Origin: JAIVGV01 sp032229975 | Lineage (GTDB): Bacteria > Acidobacteriota > Blastocatellia > Pyrinomonadales > Pyrinomonadaceae | Direction of reading: 5' to 3' | DNA length: 64,000 bases | Assembly: GCA_032229975.1 (NCBI GenBank) | Contig: JAVXVG010000022.1 | Span: 62,001 to 126,000 of the forward strand | In this document: positions 43,395-53,700 of the stretch, in pieces | Layout: the number at the start of each line of letters is the position of its first letter | Numbering within the stretch: position 1 is the first letter of the stretch | The notes under the pieces: model-generated | What the model was told of the DNA's origin: nothing | Seen by the model: the letters and a program-made list of their open reading frames with translations, nothing else | The model's database searches: none | Made by a program: the position numbers and the translations under genes

Positions 43395-45446
43395 TTAAAG
43401 ATTCTCAATCGCTACGGGCTCAACTTCCTCCGCCAACTCAAAGCCGAAGACGCGCGAGTAGAAGTAGAGTTCGCCATCGAGCGCGCGACGGATGTTCTCT
43501 GCGCGACGGAAGCCGTGCTGCTCGCCCGCGAAGGCGACGTAAGCGACGGGCAGGCCCTTGCGCCTGAGAGCATCGACCATCATCTCCGCCTGATTCGGCG
43601 GCACGACCTTGTCTTCAAGCCCCTGAAAGAAGATGACGGGGCAAGCGAGCCTGTCTGTGAAGTTGATCGGCGAGCGCGCGCGATAAACATCTTCACGCTC
43701 AGGATACGGCGCGATCAGTCGATCCAGATAACGCGACTCGAACTTGTGCGTATCGCGCACGAGCGCACCTAAGTCCGAGACGCCGTAGTGGCTCGCGCCC
43801 GCTTTGAACTGCGTGCGAAAGGTGAGCGCGGCGAGAGTGGTGTAGCCGCCCGCGCTGCCGCCGTCGATGACGCAGCGATCCGCATCGGCGAGTCCTTGCT
43901 CGACGAGAAAGCGCGCGCCGTTCACGCAGTCGTCAACGTCCGTGATGCCCCACGTGCCGTTGAGTCGCTCGCGGTAGGCGCGACCGTAGCCGGTCGAGCC
44001 GCCGTAGTTCACGTCGAGGACTGCGAAGCCGCGGCTCGTCCAATATTGAATGCCGAGGCTGAGCGTGGTCACGGCAGCGGAGGTAGGGCCACCATGACTC
44101 TTGATCAGAAGCGGCGGGCGTTCGCCCGTGGGTGCGCCGAAGTCACGGTTGCGCGGTGCGTAGTAGAAGCCGTGCGCGCTTCGTCCGTTCTCGGTTGGAA
44201 ACTCGATGGCGCGCGCGGCTGAGATGTAGCCTTCGTCGATATCGAGATCGCTTGATCGACGAAGGACGTTGATCTCGTCGGTCGCGGGATCAAACTCGAC
44301 TATGCGCGCGCCGCGCGTCGGTGAGCCCGCGCGGAAGAGTGCGCGCCCCGTCTGCGTCGAAGCGCGAACGTAAGTGATCTCCTCGAAGGGCGTCTCAATT
44401 CGTCGAAGCATCTTCGTCGTTGCGTCCAGCACTGCGAGATGCGAAACGCCGCGCTCGACGTAGGCGCAGACGATCCGCTCCTCCGCGACGAAGCCGTAGG
44501 TTGACATCCCGAAGGCCCACTGCGGCAAGCCGAACTCCGCGTCCATCGGACACAAAGGCTCGACATCGATCTCGTTTGATCTCTTGCTCTCTTTTGATCC
44601 GTCGCTCTCCTTCGATCCGTCATGGCCCTCTTGGTTGCTTTCACCTGACTCGCCGAAAAACTTCTCGCCCACGCGCGCGCGATATAAGTTCCACCAGCCG
44701 TCGCGATCAGAGACGAAGTGCAGGACTCCTGCGGGCGACCACTGAGGCTGAAAGATCGATTCGCTCTCGCCGCCCGCGACTCTGCGCGAGCGCGCGAGTT
44801 TGCCATCGCCATCAAACTCGCCGATCCACAATTCCGTCCCGTCCCATGGCATATTCGGATGACGCCACGCGAGCCACGCGAGATATGTTCCGTCTGCACT
44901 CACGCGCGGCGACGAATAGAAGTCGTAGCCGGATGTAAGAACTTCGCCGCCGTTCGCTTCGGCGTCTGCGCCGAGATTGATAGCGACGATTGTGTTCGCG
45001 GGTTCGTGTTCATTCGTCGTGTGATCTTCGCGCACGGCGATGATTCGTTCGCGCGCGGTGTCAATAGTCATGTCGCTGTAGCGCAGTTGCGAGCCGGATT
45101 CTGGCGTGATGGCTCGCGGCTGCGTGTCTCCGGGCGCGAGCCGGTAGAGTCTCTGATCGGAGAAGTTCGAGAAGTAGAGCGTGCCGCGTTGCACAGTGTA
45201 GTCGCCGCCGCCGTACTCGTGTACGCGCGTGCGCGCGTTGAAGGGCTGAGGGATGAGATCGCGCTGCGAGTGGCCCTCGCGGCCAACGACGACGCTGCGG
45301 CCGTCTTCGGTCGGTCGCACCTCAGTCCAGTACAGTTGCGCACCATCAAGCGCGGGACTGGTCAAACCGATCGAGCCGCGCACGATCAACTCGGACGTGA
45401 TCGGAGATTTCCAAGTGCCGTAAGGCGCGATGCGTTTCTCACTCAT
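43395..45446 (-). CDS. Cytoplasmic S9-family peptidase with acidic tandem-repeat insert
   Basis: The 683-residue peptidase lacks a signal peptide. A beta-propeller fills about 1-400 and an alpha/beta hydrolase the rest, with Ser531 (GGSAGGYTT), Asp612 (GLEDKVVPP) and His644 (EQHGFRR). This is the S9 acylaminoacyl/dipeptidyl aminopeptidase type. The propeller is interrupted by a hydrophilic insert (about residues 267-293) made of DGSKES DGSKES KRSNEI, encoded by three 18-bp tandem repeats at 44568-44621. Family members work on short peptides; with the second S9 enzyme and peptide importer nearby a role in peptide breakdown after uptake is plausible. Confidence 0.9.
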   Translation of the reverse strand: MSEKRIAPYGTWKSPITSELIVRGSIGLTSPALDGAQLYWTEVRPTEDGRSVVVGREGHSQRDLIPQPFNARTRVHEYGGGDYTVQRGTLYFSNFSDQRLYRLAPGDTQPRAITPESGSQLRYSDMTIDTARERIIAVREDHTTNEHEPANTIVAINLGADAEANGGEVLTSGYDFYSSPRVSADGTYLAWLAWRHPNMPWDGTELWIGEFDGDGKLARSRRVAGGESESIFQPQWSPAGVLHFVSDRDGWWNLYRARVGEKFFGESGESNQEGHDGSKESDGSKESKRSNEIDVEPLCPMDAEFGLPQWAFGMSTYGFVAEERIVCAYVERGVSHLAVLDATTKMLRRIETPFEEITYVRASTQTGRALFRAGSPTRGARIVEFDPATDEINVLRRSSDLDIDEGYISAARAIEFPTENGRSAHGFYYAPRNRDFGAPTGERPPLLIKSHGGPTSAAVTTLSLGIQYWTSRGFAVLDVNYGGSTGYGRAYRERLNGTWGITDVDDCVNGARFLVEQGLADADRCVIDGGSAGGYTTLAALTFRTQFKAGASHYGVSDLGALVRDTHKFESRYLDRLIAPYPEREDVYRARSPINFTDRLACPVIFFQGLEDKVVPPNQAEMMVDALRRKGLPVAYVAFAGEQHGFRRAENIRRALDGELYFYSRVFGFELAEEVEPVAIENL

Positions 45447-45838
45447 CCGCTTCTCTTCCCTTCAACGTTCAGTCCAACGTTTTTCGTGTGATGAAATCGC
45501 GGCAATGATGGACGAAGATGCGCCGTCTTGCCAAGCACACGCGAGCGCAAGCGCGACTTAAGACGCAGCGTGGGATTGTGGAATCGTTGCGGTCAGCCTG
45601 TTTTTTAACGACACGATCGGCCCTCGCGCAGCATCATCCGTTGCGCGCCTGCGTGTCACGTAAATCGCAAAAACGCCGTGTATTTTTAGTTTTTTTGCGC
45701 CGCGTGCAGCTTTTCCAGATTGCGCTTCATCAGAAGTTAACCCTGATCGCGCGAGTCGTCTCTGTCGCCTCAAGAATTCCTCAAGGGCCTCCGTCCATCA
45801 TCCTACTCAAGTCCGGCGTGCCGGGCGGGAGAGGTCTG
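45447..45838. other. Intergenic, 392 bases, divergent
   Basis: A frame runs open from 45518 into the STAND gene, but its first ~107 residues (Arg/Thr-rich, no domain) look non-coding, so I treat this as leader. It contains T-rich patches at 45600-45606 and 45682-45696 and no heptamer repeat. No convincing promoter hexamers. Confidence 0.4.
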
Positions 45839-46774
45839 ATGAGTTTGATACGGAGCATCTTTGGCGGCAGCCCCTCACGGACGGCTTGTGTCCCTCTGAG
45901 CCGCGCGCGGACGCCGATGCTGCTTGCGGGAGTAGAGAGAAGACCGATGAACTTAATCCTCGACAAGATCACGATGCCTGCGGAGACACCGCGCGTCTCA
46001 CGTCCACGCCTGCTCGAAGTCCTCAACGAGAGCATGACGTGCTGCAACTCGACCGTCATTGCGGGCCGCACCGGCGCGGGCAAGACACTTTTGACGGCGG
46101 ACTTCGCCGGTCGCTGCGGTCGCCGCGTCGCGTGGTATAAGGTTGATGCCTCCGAAGTCGAGATGAGCGCGTTCCTGCGATACTTGATCGCGGCGGTCGG
46201 CAGCCAGCATCCCGGCTTCGGTCGCAAGACGCTCGCGCTCTTAGCCGCGAGTTCGGAAGCGGAAGACGCGACGCTCGCCGCCGAGTCGTTCGTCTATGAG
46301 ATGACGATGCTCGAAGCGGGCGAGCCGCTCTTGATCGTCATAGACGATCTGCATCTGGTGTATGATGCCGCGTGGGTCGTTCCCTTCTTCGCAAGATTGC
46401 TGCCGCTGCTGCCCACCGAGACGCACGTCGTTTTGATCGGCAGAACGCTGCCACCGGCCCCGCTCTGGCGTATGCGCTCGAAGCAGACCTTGCGTGTCAT
46501 CGACGAGGCCTCGCTCGCCTTCACGCAGACGGAGGCGGAAGAACTTTTCGCGAGCTACAACTTGCCGACCAAACAAGCTGCGCAGGCCCTCGCAGAGACT
46601 TGGGGTCGCGCCGCCGCACTCGACGCCGTTGCGCGCGGCGGCCAGTCGCGCGCTGAAGAGAGCGCGGCGCAGTCAGACGCTTCGGTGTTCGAGAGTCGCG
46701 GTGCGAACGCGCAGAAGGCGAACGCGCAGTTGCGACTCATCAAAGGTTATTCGCCCAAGCCGTCAGCAGCATGA
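45839..46774 (+). CDS. Stand-alone STAND-type ATPase (MalT-like NTPase domain only)
   Basis: The 311-residue protein carries a P-loop (AGRTGAGKT, Lys82) and Walker B (LLIVIDDLH near 168-172). Both fall in the same arrangement as the N-terminal ATPase of the next gene, including matching VAWYKVD / FVWYQLD, VGSQHPGFG / IVPGFG and sensor VVLIGR / IIVTSR segments. It stops right after the ATPase and ends in an Ala/Glu/Ser-rich tail. There is no winged helix, TPR or DNA-binding part, so it is either a truncated paralogue or a separate regulatory subunit. GGGAGAGG precedes the ATG at 45839; ATG 45947 is a later alternative. Confidence 0.7.
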   Translation: MSLIRSIFGGSPSRTACVPLSRARTPMLLAGVERRPMNLILDKITMPAETPRVSRPRLLEVLNESMTCCNSTVIAGRTGAGKTLLTADFAGRCGRRVAWYKVDASEVEMSAFLRYLIAAVGSQHPGFGRKTLALLAASSEAEDATLAAESFVYEMTMLEAGEPLLIVIDDLHLVYDAAWVVPFFARLLPLLPTETHVVLIGRTLPPAPLWRMRSKQTLRVIDEASLAFTQTEAEELFASYNLPTKQAAQALAETWGRAAALDAVARGGQSRAEESAAQSDASVFESRGANAQKANAQLRLIKGYSPKPSAA

Positions 46775-46965
46775 CGAAAGAGCCGACGCGCGCGCGGAAG
46801 TTTTGAAGTAGAAAGTTTCGTGCTTGATAGATTCTGAAAACCTCGCCTTGTCGCTTTTCATGAGCGCGCGAACGATCCGTTACACTTAAACCACACGCGA
46901 GCGTCGGGACACTTCTCTCGCTCGCGACATCAACGCTCGTCGCACGTGCCACCAAATTTTTGCCG

Positions 46966-49900
46966 ATGAGCAACAGGCCACGCCGCACGGGAAAACTTCA
47001 AACCACGCCGCTGCCCCCTCTGGCGGACGGCGGCACGTCTGCGCCCACCTTCTTCCTGCGCACGAAACTTCTGCCGCCACGCCCAACGCCCGCGCTCCTC
47101 CATCGCGAACGTCTGAGCGAGCGATTGCGATCTAATCTCTCGCAGCCCGTCACGCTCGTCGCCGCGCCGGCCGGATCAGGCAAGACGACGCTCGTGGCGG
47201 ATTTCATCCGCAACGAGTCGCGACAGTTCGTCTGGTATCAACTCGACCGCACCGACGCAGACCCTTCGGTCTTCCTCGGCTACGTTGCACACGGCATACG
47301 GCAGATCGTTCCCGGCTTCGGCGACGCCACGCTCTCCTACTTGCAGCAGGCCCCCGCCGAACTGGCGGAGCAGCCGGAACGCGCGGCGGATGTACTGCTG
47401 AATGAAATCCTCGACTCGGTCGAGCAGCAGATCATCTTCGTCCTCGACGACTATCATCATCTCGGCAACGATACGCTCGTTCATCGTGTCGTGGATCGAT
47501 TGCTCGCATATCTCCCCGACGTGATCCACATCATCGTCACCTCGCGCGATGTGCCGCCGCTCTCGCTCTCGCGCCTGCGCGCGCACAACGCCTTGACGAT
47601 CATCGACCGCGAAGAGCTGCTCTTCACGGACGACGAGACGCAGGAGCTGTTTCGCAAAGTTTTCGATCTCGAACTCACGCCCACGCAACTGCACGAGTAT
47701 CGCGAGCGCACGCATGGTTGGATCACTGCGTTGCAACTCGTCCGGCAGGTTGCGCAGCGTCAGGCCCTCGCGCGCGGAGTCGTGCGTGAGGGCGAAGCAT
47801 CGAGTCCCGATCTCGTCGAAGTGCTCAGGCAGTCCGAGCGCGATATCTTCGACTACTTCGCCGAAGAGGTCTTCGCAGACGAGCCCGCAGATGTGCAACA
47901 ACTATTGCTGCGCGTCTCTCTGCTCGAACGCATCGAGACGGACGCGTGCTCCGTTCTCTATCCAAAGGATAAATGTTCGTCGCTGCTCCCGTCGCTCGTG
48001 CGTCGTAACGTCTTCATGACCGTGGCGAGCGATGAGCGCGGCGAAGAGTATCGACTGCATCCGCTCTTCAAAGGTTTCCTGCGCCGCAGACTTCGTGGGG
48101 AGATCGGGCAGGCGGGCGTTGCCTCTGAGCATCTGCGCTTCGCCAACTACTTCACGGAGCGGCAGCAATGGGAACAGGCGATCCAACATCTGCTCGAAGC
48201 GGGCGAGTTCGCGCGTGCGGCGTCGCTCATCGCGGCGCGCGGCGCGGAGTGGCTCGCGGGCGGCGCGTTCGCTTCGCTCGTCCGCTTCGTCGATAGTTTG
48301 CCCGCCGAGGCCATCGAGTCGCACCCGCGTGCCTTGTTCTATCGCGCGGAGGTGGCCCGACTGCGCGGCCGGTTCGAGTCGGCAGAGAAACATCTGCGCC
48401 GCGCCGCGAGTCTCCTGCACGCACAGGGCGACGCGGAGGGCGAGGCGGAAGCCTTGCACTCGCTCGCCACGGTTGCGCGCCGACGCGGCGACTGCTCATC
48501 GGCGTTCACGCATCTCGATCGCGCGCTCGAACTCGTGCAGGCGCGTTCTCAAGTGCGCGTCAAGGTCGGCAACACGCGGGGCTTGTGTTACGTCGCGCTT
48601 GGCGAATGGACGACTGCCGAGCGCGAGTTTCGCGATGCGCTCCAACTCGCTGAAGAGTTGGGCGACACGCACTACGCGCATCTCGTCGCGCATAACTTGG
48701 GCCTCCCCGCGATGATTCGCGGCGACTTCTCCGAGGCGATGCGCTGGCTGCGCCGGATGCTGCGCGACGGCGCGGGCAATAATGGCAAAGCTGGCGACGG
48801 TCAGACGACAAGCAATGGACAGTCGAACGCGCGTCCCATTCCGCAAGAGGCTTGGGCATATCTGAATCTCGCGCGCTGTCATCTCTATCGCGGCAACGCC
48901 GAAGAGTGCGAGCGACACTTGGATCGCGCGCTCGAACTCTGTCACCTCTTCAACTTGATCGCGCAACGCGCCGAAGCGTTCGAGACCTACGGCAACCTCT
49001 ATCGCGAGCGCATGGATGCAGCGCGCGCCACAGAGTTCTACAAGCACGCCGAGCAGTCATACGAAGAGGCGGGCATCCAGATCACCCGCAGCGAGCTACT
49101 AGAAGAGAAGGCCCTTCTTCATCTTCAACTCGGCGAACTCTCCGCCGCGCGCACGCTCCTTGATCGACTCATCGAAGCGCGTCGCGAGACGAACGATGCG
49201 CGCGCGCTTCACACCGCCCAGCTCTCACGCGCGCGCGTCCTCGTCGCGCAGGGCGAGTTTGATCAGGCGCGCGCCGAACTCGATCCCGCGCTTCTCTACT
49301 TTCACGCGCACGGACTCTACTACTACGAGGCGCAAGCCGCGCTTGCGCTCGCCGCCTGCGACTCTGCGTCGGGACGCGAGGGCGAGATGATCGCTCATCT
49401 TCGCCGCGCGCTCGATCTCGCCGCACGTTACGATTATGAATACTGGCTGCGACGCGAAGTTTCCGCCAACCCGCGCCTCTTCTCATCGCAAGAGGCGCGC
49501 ACGCTGCTCCCGCCGGAGTTGAACGAGCAGATCGCGGCATCGGCGGACGCACCGGCGAGAGCGCAGACCGTCGCGCTCGCCATGCCTGCGGGCGCGGAAG
49601 CCGTCGCGCCGAAGCCCGCAGCCGATCTGACGATCCGTATGCTAGGGCCAGTCGAAATTTTTCGCGACCCGGCACGCTCGCTCGCCGCCGATGCGTGGAC
49701 GACCAAGCGCGCGCGCGACATCCTCTGCTTCATCGGCTCGCGCCGCCACCGACGCGCGTCGAAGGATACGATCATCGACACCTTCTGGGGCGAGTCGGAC
49801 TTCGAGGCGGTCGAGAAGAACTTTCACCCCACGGTCTCGCACATACGCAAGGCCTTGAACAGCAACCAGCCCGTCAAGCAGAACTTCCTCGTCTATCGCG

Positions 49901-50379
49901 ACGGCGATTATCTTTTGAGTCAGGACTTCTCTTATTCAATCGACACTGAGGAGTTCGACCGTCTCGCCGCCGAAGGTGAGTCGGCGCGGCGCGCGGGCGA
50001 TCAGACGCGCTTCACGGAAGCGTTCGAGCGCGCCGTCGAACTTTATCGCGGCGACTTCATGCAGGGCTCTTATGATGACTGGGCAGAGGAGCAACGCGCC
50101 TACTACAAGGAGCAGCAACTGAGGATGTTGGAGACGCTCGCCGTCACGGCGCAGAAGGCTGAGGACTGGTCGCGCTCGATGAAGCTGGCACAACGCATCC
50201 TCTCAGAAGATCAGTTTCGCGAGGACGTGCACTGCATGATCATGCGCGCGCACGCGGCGGAGGGGAATCGCGCGGCGGTCAAGGATCAGTACGAGAGCCT
50301 GCGCAAACTGCTGCGCAAGGAGTTGGGCGTCGAGCCTGCTGCGGAGACGCAGAAGATTTTCAAGCAGTTGATGGGCTAA
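46966..50379 (+). CDS. MalT-like STAND regulator with C-terminal BTAD output
   Basis: The 1137-residue protein begins with the MalT-type FFLRTKLLPPRP motif and a STAND ATPase (Walker A AAPAGSGKTTL, Lys73; Walker B FVLDDYHHL). A winged-helix/linker region and a long TPR superhelix (about 390-860) follow. A C-terminal OmpR-like winged helix (about 887-985, LTIRMLGPVEIF) and a bacterial transcriptional activator domain (about 990-1137, ending ELGVEPAAETQKIFKQLM) complete it. The usual MalT output is a LuxR helix; here a SARP-type DNA-binding/BTAD module is used. It is probably an inducer-activated transcription factor, perhaps for the peptidase block downstream. No Shine-Dalgarno is seen at 46966. 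Confidence 0.9.
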   Translation: MSNRPRRTGKLQTTPLPPLADGGTSAPTFFLRTKLLPPRPTPALLHRERLSERLRSNLSQPVTLVAAPAGSGKTTLVADFIRNESRQFVWYQLDRTDADPSVFLGYVAHGIRQIVPGFGDATLSYLQQAPAELAEQPERAADVLLNEILDSVEQQIIFVLDDYHHLGNDTLVHRVVDRLLAYLPDVIHIIVTSRDVPPLSLSRLRAHNALTIIDREELLFTDDETQELFRKVFDLELTPTQLHEYRERTHGWITALQLVRQVAQRQALARGVVREGEASSPDLVEVLRQSERDIFDYFAEEVFADEPADVQQLLLRVSLLERIETDACSVLYPKDKCSSLLPSLVRRNVFMTVASDERGEEYRLHPLFKGFLRRRLRGEIGQAGVASEHLRFANYFTERQQWEQAIQHLLEAGEFARAASLIAARGAEWLAGGAFASLVRFVDSLPAEAIESHPRALFYRAEVARLRGRFESAEKHLRRAASLLHAQGDAEGEAEALHSLATVARRRGDCSSAFTHLDRALELVQARSQVRVKVGNTRGLCYVALGEWTTAEREFRDALQLAEELGDTHYAHLVAHNLGLPAMIRGDFSEAMRWLRRMLRDGAGNNGKAGDGQTTSNGQSNARPIPQEAWAYLNLARCHLYRGNAEECERHLDRALELCHLFNLIAQRAEAFETYGNLYRERMDAARATEFYKHAEQSYEEAGIQITRSELLEEKALLHLQLGELSAARTLLDRLIEARRETNDARALHTAQLSRARVLVAQGEFDQARAELDPALLYFHAHGLYYYEAQAALALAACDSASGREGEMIAHLRRALDLAARYDYEYWLRREVSANPRLFSSQEARTLLPPELNEQIAASADAPARAQTVALAMPAGAEAVAPKPAADLTIRMLGPVEIFRDPARSLAADAWTTKRARDILCFIGSRRHRRASKDTIIDTFWGESDFEAVEKNFHPTVSHIRKALNSNQPVKQNFLVYRDGDYLLSQDFSYSIDTEEFDRLAAEGESARRAGDQTRFTEAFERAVELYRGDFMQGSYDDWAEEQRAYYKEQQLRMLETLAVTAQKAEDWSRSMKLAQRILSEDQFREDVHCMIMRAHAAEGNRAAVKDQYESLRKLLRKELGVEPAAETQKIFKQLMG

Positions 50380-50706
50380 GGCGGTGTTGATTGACTCATT
50401 TGCTCATCGACTCATTGATCCACTTGGCTCATCGCGTCATTGCCCGATCAACAAGTTGATGAATCAATGAGCAAATTCAGGTGACTTATGGCGACCGGAG
50501 AATGTGACAAAAAAATAATAAATCCCCGTGCGCTAAGGGCTGAACTTTGGCGGAAGGATGTGCTATGGTCGTTATCCCCGACCTCAAGCTCTGCGCTCGC
50601 GCGTGCGTCCGTCCCCGTTGCTGCAAGAAGGGCACGCCGGAGAGCAAACCGTTCCCATCTTAATCTGAATTTTCGCGAGTCTGACACGCGTCTAGTTCCC
50701 CTCGTT
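50380..50706. other. Intergenic, 327 bases
   Basis: The first ~90 bases are an octamer-repeat element (listed). The frame open from 50488 to the subtilase start has no recognisable domain and precedes a clear signal peptide, so it is read as leader. An A-rich patch lies at 50507-50522. No certain promoter. Confidence 0.45.
50391..50478. repeat. Octamer-repeat inverted repeat (word TTGACTCA)
   Basis: TTGACTCA / TTTGCTCA / TCGACTCA / TTGATCCA run in one 8-base phase from 50391. An inverted arm (GTTGATGA, ATCAATGA, GCAAATTC) ends near 50478. TTTGCTCAT pairs with ATGAGCAAA. The words are the same family as those at the purE-purK junction. Confidence 0.75.
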
Positions 50707-53700
50707 ATGCCCCAGAAAGCTTTGAAGACTTTACGCCTGACCATCTCCCTCGCGCTGGCCCTGCTGCTCTCGTCCGGCCCGGCTTACGCCGGGATCACCG
50801 TGAGCGGCGCGGACGGCATCACCGTCTCAGGAGCCGACGGCATCACCATCAGTGGAGCCGACGGCATCGTCGCCTCTGGAGCCGATGGCATACTGACCTT
50901 CGGCGTCAACGGCATCACCATCAGTGGGGCCGACGGCATCACGGCTTCCGGCGCAGATGGCATCACAGCCTCAGGGGCCGATGGCGTGCAGCGCGCCTCC
51001 GCGAACAACGTCACCTCTTCGCATCCGAGCGGTATCACCATCAGTGGGGCCGACGGCATCACCATCTCGACCGCCGATGGCATTACGATCTCAACCGCCG
51101 ACGGCACAACGCGCAAGGTCGATTCCATCGTCCTGCGCCAGCCAAACGGCATCACGATCTCGACAGCCGACGCGATGCAAGCTGCGGGCACGAATGGCGT
51201 CGTGCCCCGACAGAGCAACGGCATCACGATCAGTGGGGCCGACGGCATCACCATCTCGACCGCCGATGGCATCACGATCTCTTCAGCCGATGGCGCGCTC
51301 GCGCGCAGTGCGGATGGACAGGTCTTCGCCGTCTCACCGAACGGCTTGAGCATCCCGCACGCCGACGGCATCACGGCTTCGGGCGCAGACGGCATCACGA
51401 TCTCGACCGCCGATGGCATCACGATCTCTTCAGCCGACGGTGTCATCGCTTCGAGCGGCGGCGCGTCGCGAGTGGCCGGTTTGCAGAGCGTCGATCCCGA
51501 ACTCGCCATCAAGCTCAATCAGATGACTGACGACAGCAGCGTCAACGCGGTCGTCGTCTATCATCATCTTCCAACCGATCAAGACCTCGCGGACTTGCAG
51601 CGCATCGGCGTCATCGGCGGCACGCGCTTCCGCGTCCTCCCGATGATCTACGTGACGGCGACGCGAGATCAGATCATCCAACTCTCGCACCTGCCAGCCG
51701 TGCGCTCGATCTACGGCAACCGCACGCTCGAATTCACAGCCGACCCGGCGAACGGTGCGACCGGAGTTGATCGCGCTCGCTCCGACTCCGACATCACGCG
51801 CGCGACGGGCGGCCTCCCCGTCTCAGGTCGCGGCGTCACCGTCGCTGTACTCGATACCGGCATCGACGCGACGCATTCCGACCTCGCAGGTCGCGTCGTG
51901 CAGAACGTCAAACTCGCAGACCTTCAGAGCGCGCCCGCTCCCGGCTTCGCTTATCCCATCAACACCGAGGGCCTGCCCGACACCGACACGGCTTACGGGC
52001 ACGGCACGTTCGTCGCGGGCGTCATCGGCGGCAACGGCTCGCGCTCTTCGGGCCAGTACACCGGCGTCGCACCCAATGCGCGACTCGTCGGCTTGAGCGC
52101 GGGCGACGCGAGCCTCATCTTCGTCCTCGACGGCTTAGACTACCTGCTCGACCGTGGCGCGTCTTTAGGCGTGAGAGTCGTCAACTGCTCCTTCTCTGCC
52201 GAGACCGTGTACGACACGAACGATCCGGTCAACATCGCGACGAAGATGCTCTTTGATCGCAATGTCAGCGTCGTCTTCTCCGCAGGCAACACGGGCCCCG
52301 ACTATCACACGCTGAACCCTTACGCCGCCGCGCCGTGGGTCATCTCTGTCGGCGCGACCGAAGGCGGCAAGCTCGCCTCTTATTCTTCACGCGGCGACTT
52401 CGCGCACACCGACATTCATCCGACGCTCGTCGCGCCCGGCACACGCATCGTCTCGCTACGTTCGAGCGGCGTCAGTCAGACCGGCATCGAAGGGCCCGGC
52501 TTCAACAGCGACACGAGTCTGTCGCCAACCATGTTGCCGTACTACACGACGGCGACGGGCACGAGTTTCTCCGCGCCGCAGGTGGCGGGCGCAATCGCGC
52601 TCATGCTCGAAGCGAACCCGAAACTTACGCCGACGCAGATCAAAGACATCCTTGAGCGCACGGCGACTCCACTCGCGCCCTACTATCAACCGGAAGTCGG
52701 GGCCGGAATGCTCAACGCGCACGCCGCCGTGCTCGAAGCCGCGTTCCCGCAACGACGCATGGGCCGCTTCCGCGCGACGTTCGACGGCCGGTTCTTCCGC
52801 GTTATCAGCGATCCCATGCAGGTCATCAACGGCACGGTCAATCCCGGCTCGACCGGCTACACCGGCACGTTCAACGTGCCCGCCAATTCGCTCTTCGCTT
52901 CGATGCGGATCGGTTGGGGGCCCCTCTGGACGACGAACGATCTCGGCATGGCGCTCTACGATGCGACGGGCGCGAAGCAGGCGGACGTGAACACCTTGAA
53001 CCTGCCCGGTCTCGGCGGGCATCAGGAGCGCGCGCTCGTCGCGAACCCCGCTTCGGGCGCGTGGAAGATGGCCGTTAAGAACACGCTCGGCGTCGCAAGC
53101 ACCGCGCAGGACTTCGCGGGCGTCCTCGAAACCGCGCACGCTTCTTACGCGCCATTGAACGACATCACCGCGCTCAACGCAGCGCAACGCGAAGACGTTT
53201 ACCGCAGCCTGCGCACCTTCACGCTGCAACCGACAGGCAAAAATTATCGACCCGATTTTTCGGCAAGTCGCGGAGACCTCGCGGCTGCGCTCGTCATCGG
53301 CGGTCGCGTGCCGCAGTACCTGCCCGCGTCGCCAACCTACCGCGACGTGCGCGATATCTCGTCGATGCTCTTCGTCGAGAGCGCACAGCACGCGCCGCAG
53401 GGCCCGTTGTTCACGGACGTGTCGGCGGGCGGAGCATTCAACCCTGATGCAAACGCGGATCGCGTGACGGCGGCCATCGCACTCGTCCGCGCGGCGGGCC
53501 TGCAACCAGAAGTTGATTCCGGTGGCTCGGTGCTCGCGAACGTCACAGACCTGTTGAAGATTCCGATGCAGGCACGCGGCTATGTCCGCGTCGCGCTCGC
53601 GCACGGATTGCTCAACGCCGATCAGCAATCGAACTTCCGACCGCAGAGCGCGCTCACGCGACTCGAACTCGCGCACGCGATGACTGTGCTGCAAAACTCG

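Noticed and set aside
45518..45838. Upstream start of the lone STAND ATPase (frame open from 45518)
   Set aside because: The first ~107 residues have no domain and are Arg/Thr-rich; a good GGGAGAGG precedes the ATG at 45839.
50791..51452. RTX calcium-binding repeats in the subtilase
   Set aside because: RTX repeats are nonapeptides GGxGxDxUx; this array has an 8-residue period and lacks the GG pair.
50784..51518. Antisense frame with a VMPSA-type 8-residue repeat
   Set aside because: It is the mirror of the GITISGAD coding repeat; any 24-bp repeat yields an octapeptide in each open frame. The sense frame has the signal peptide and protease.
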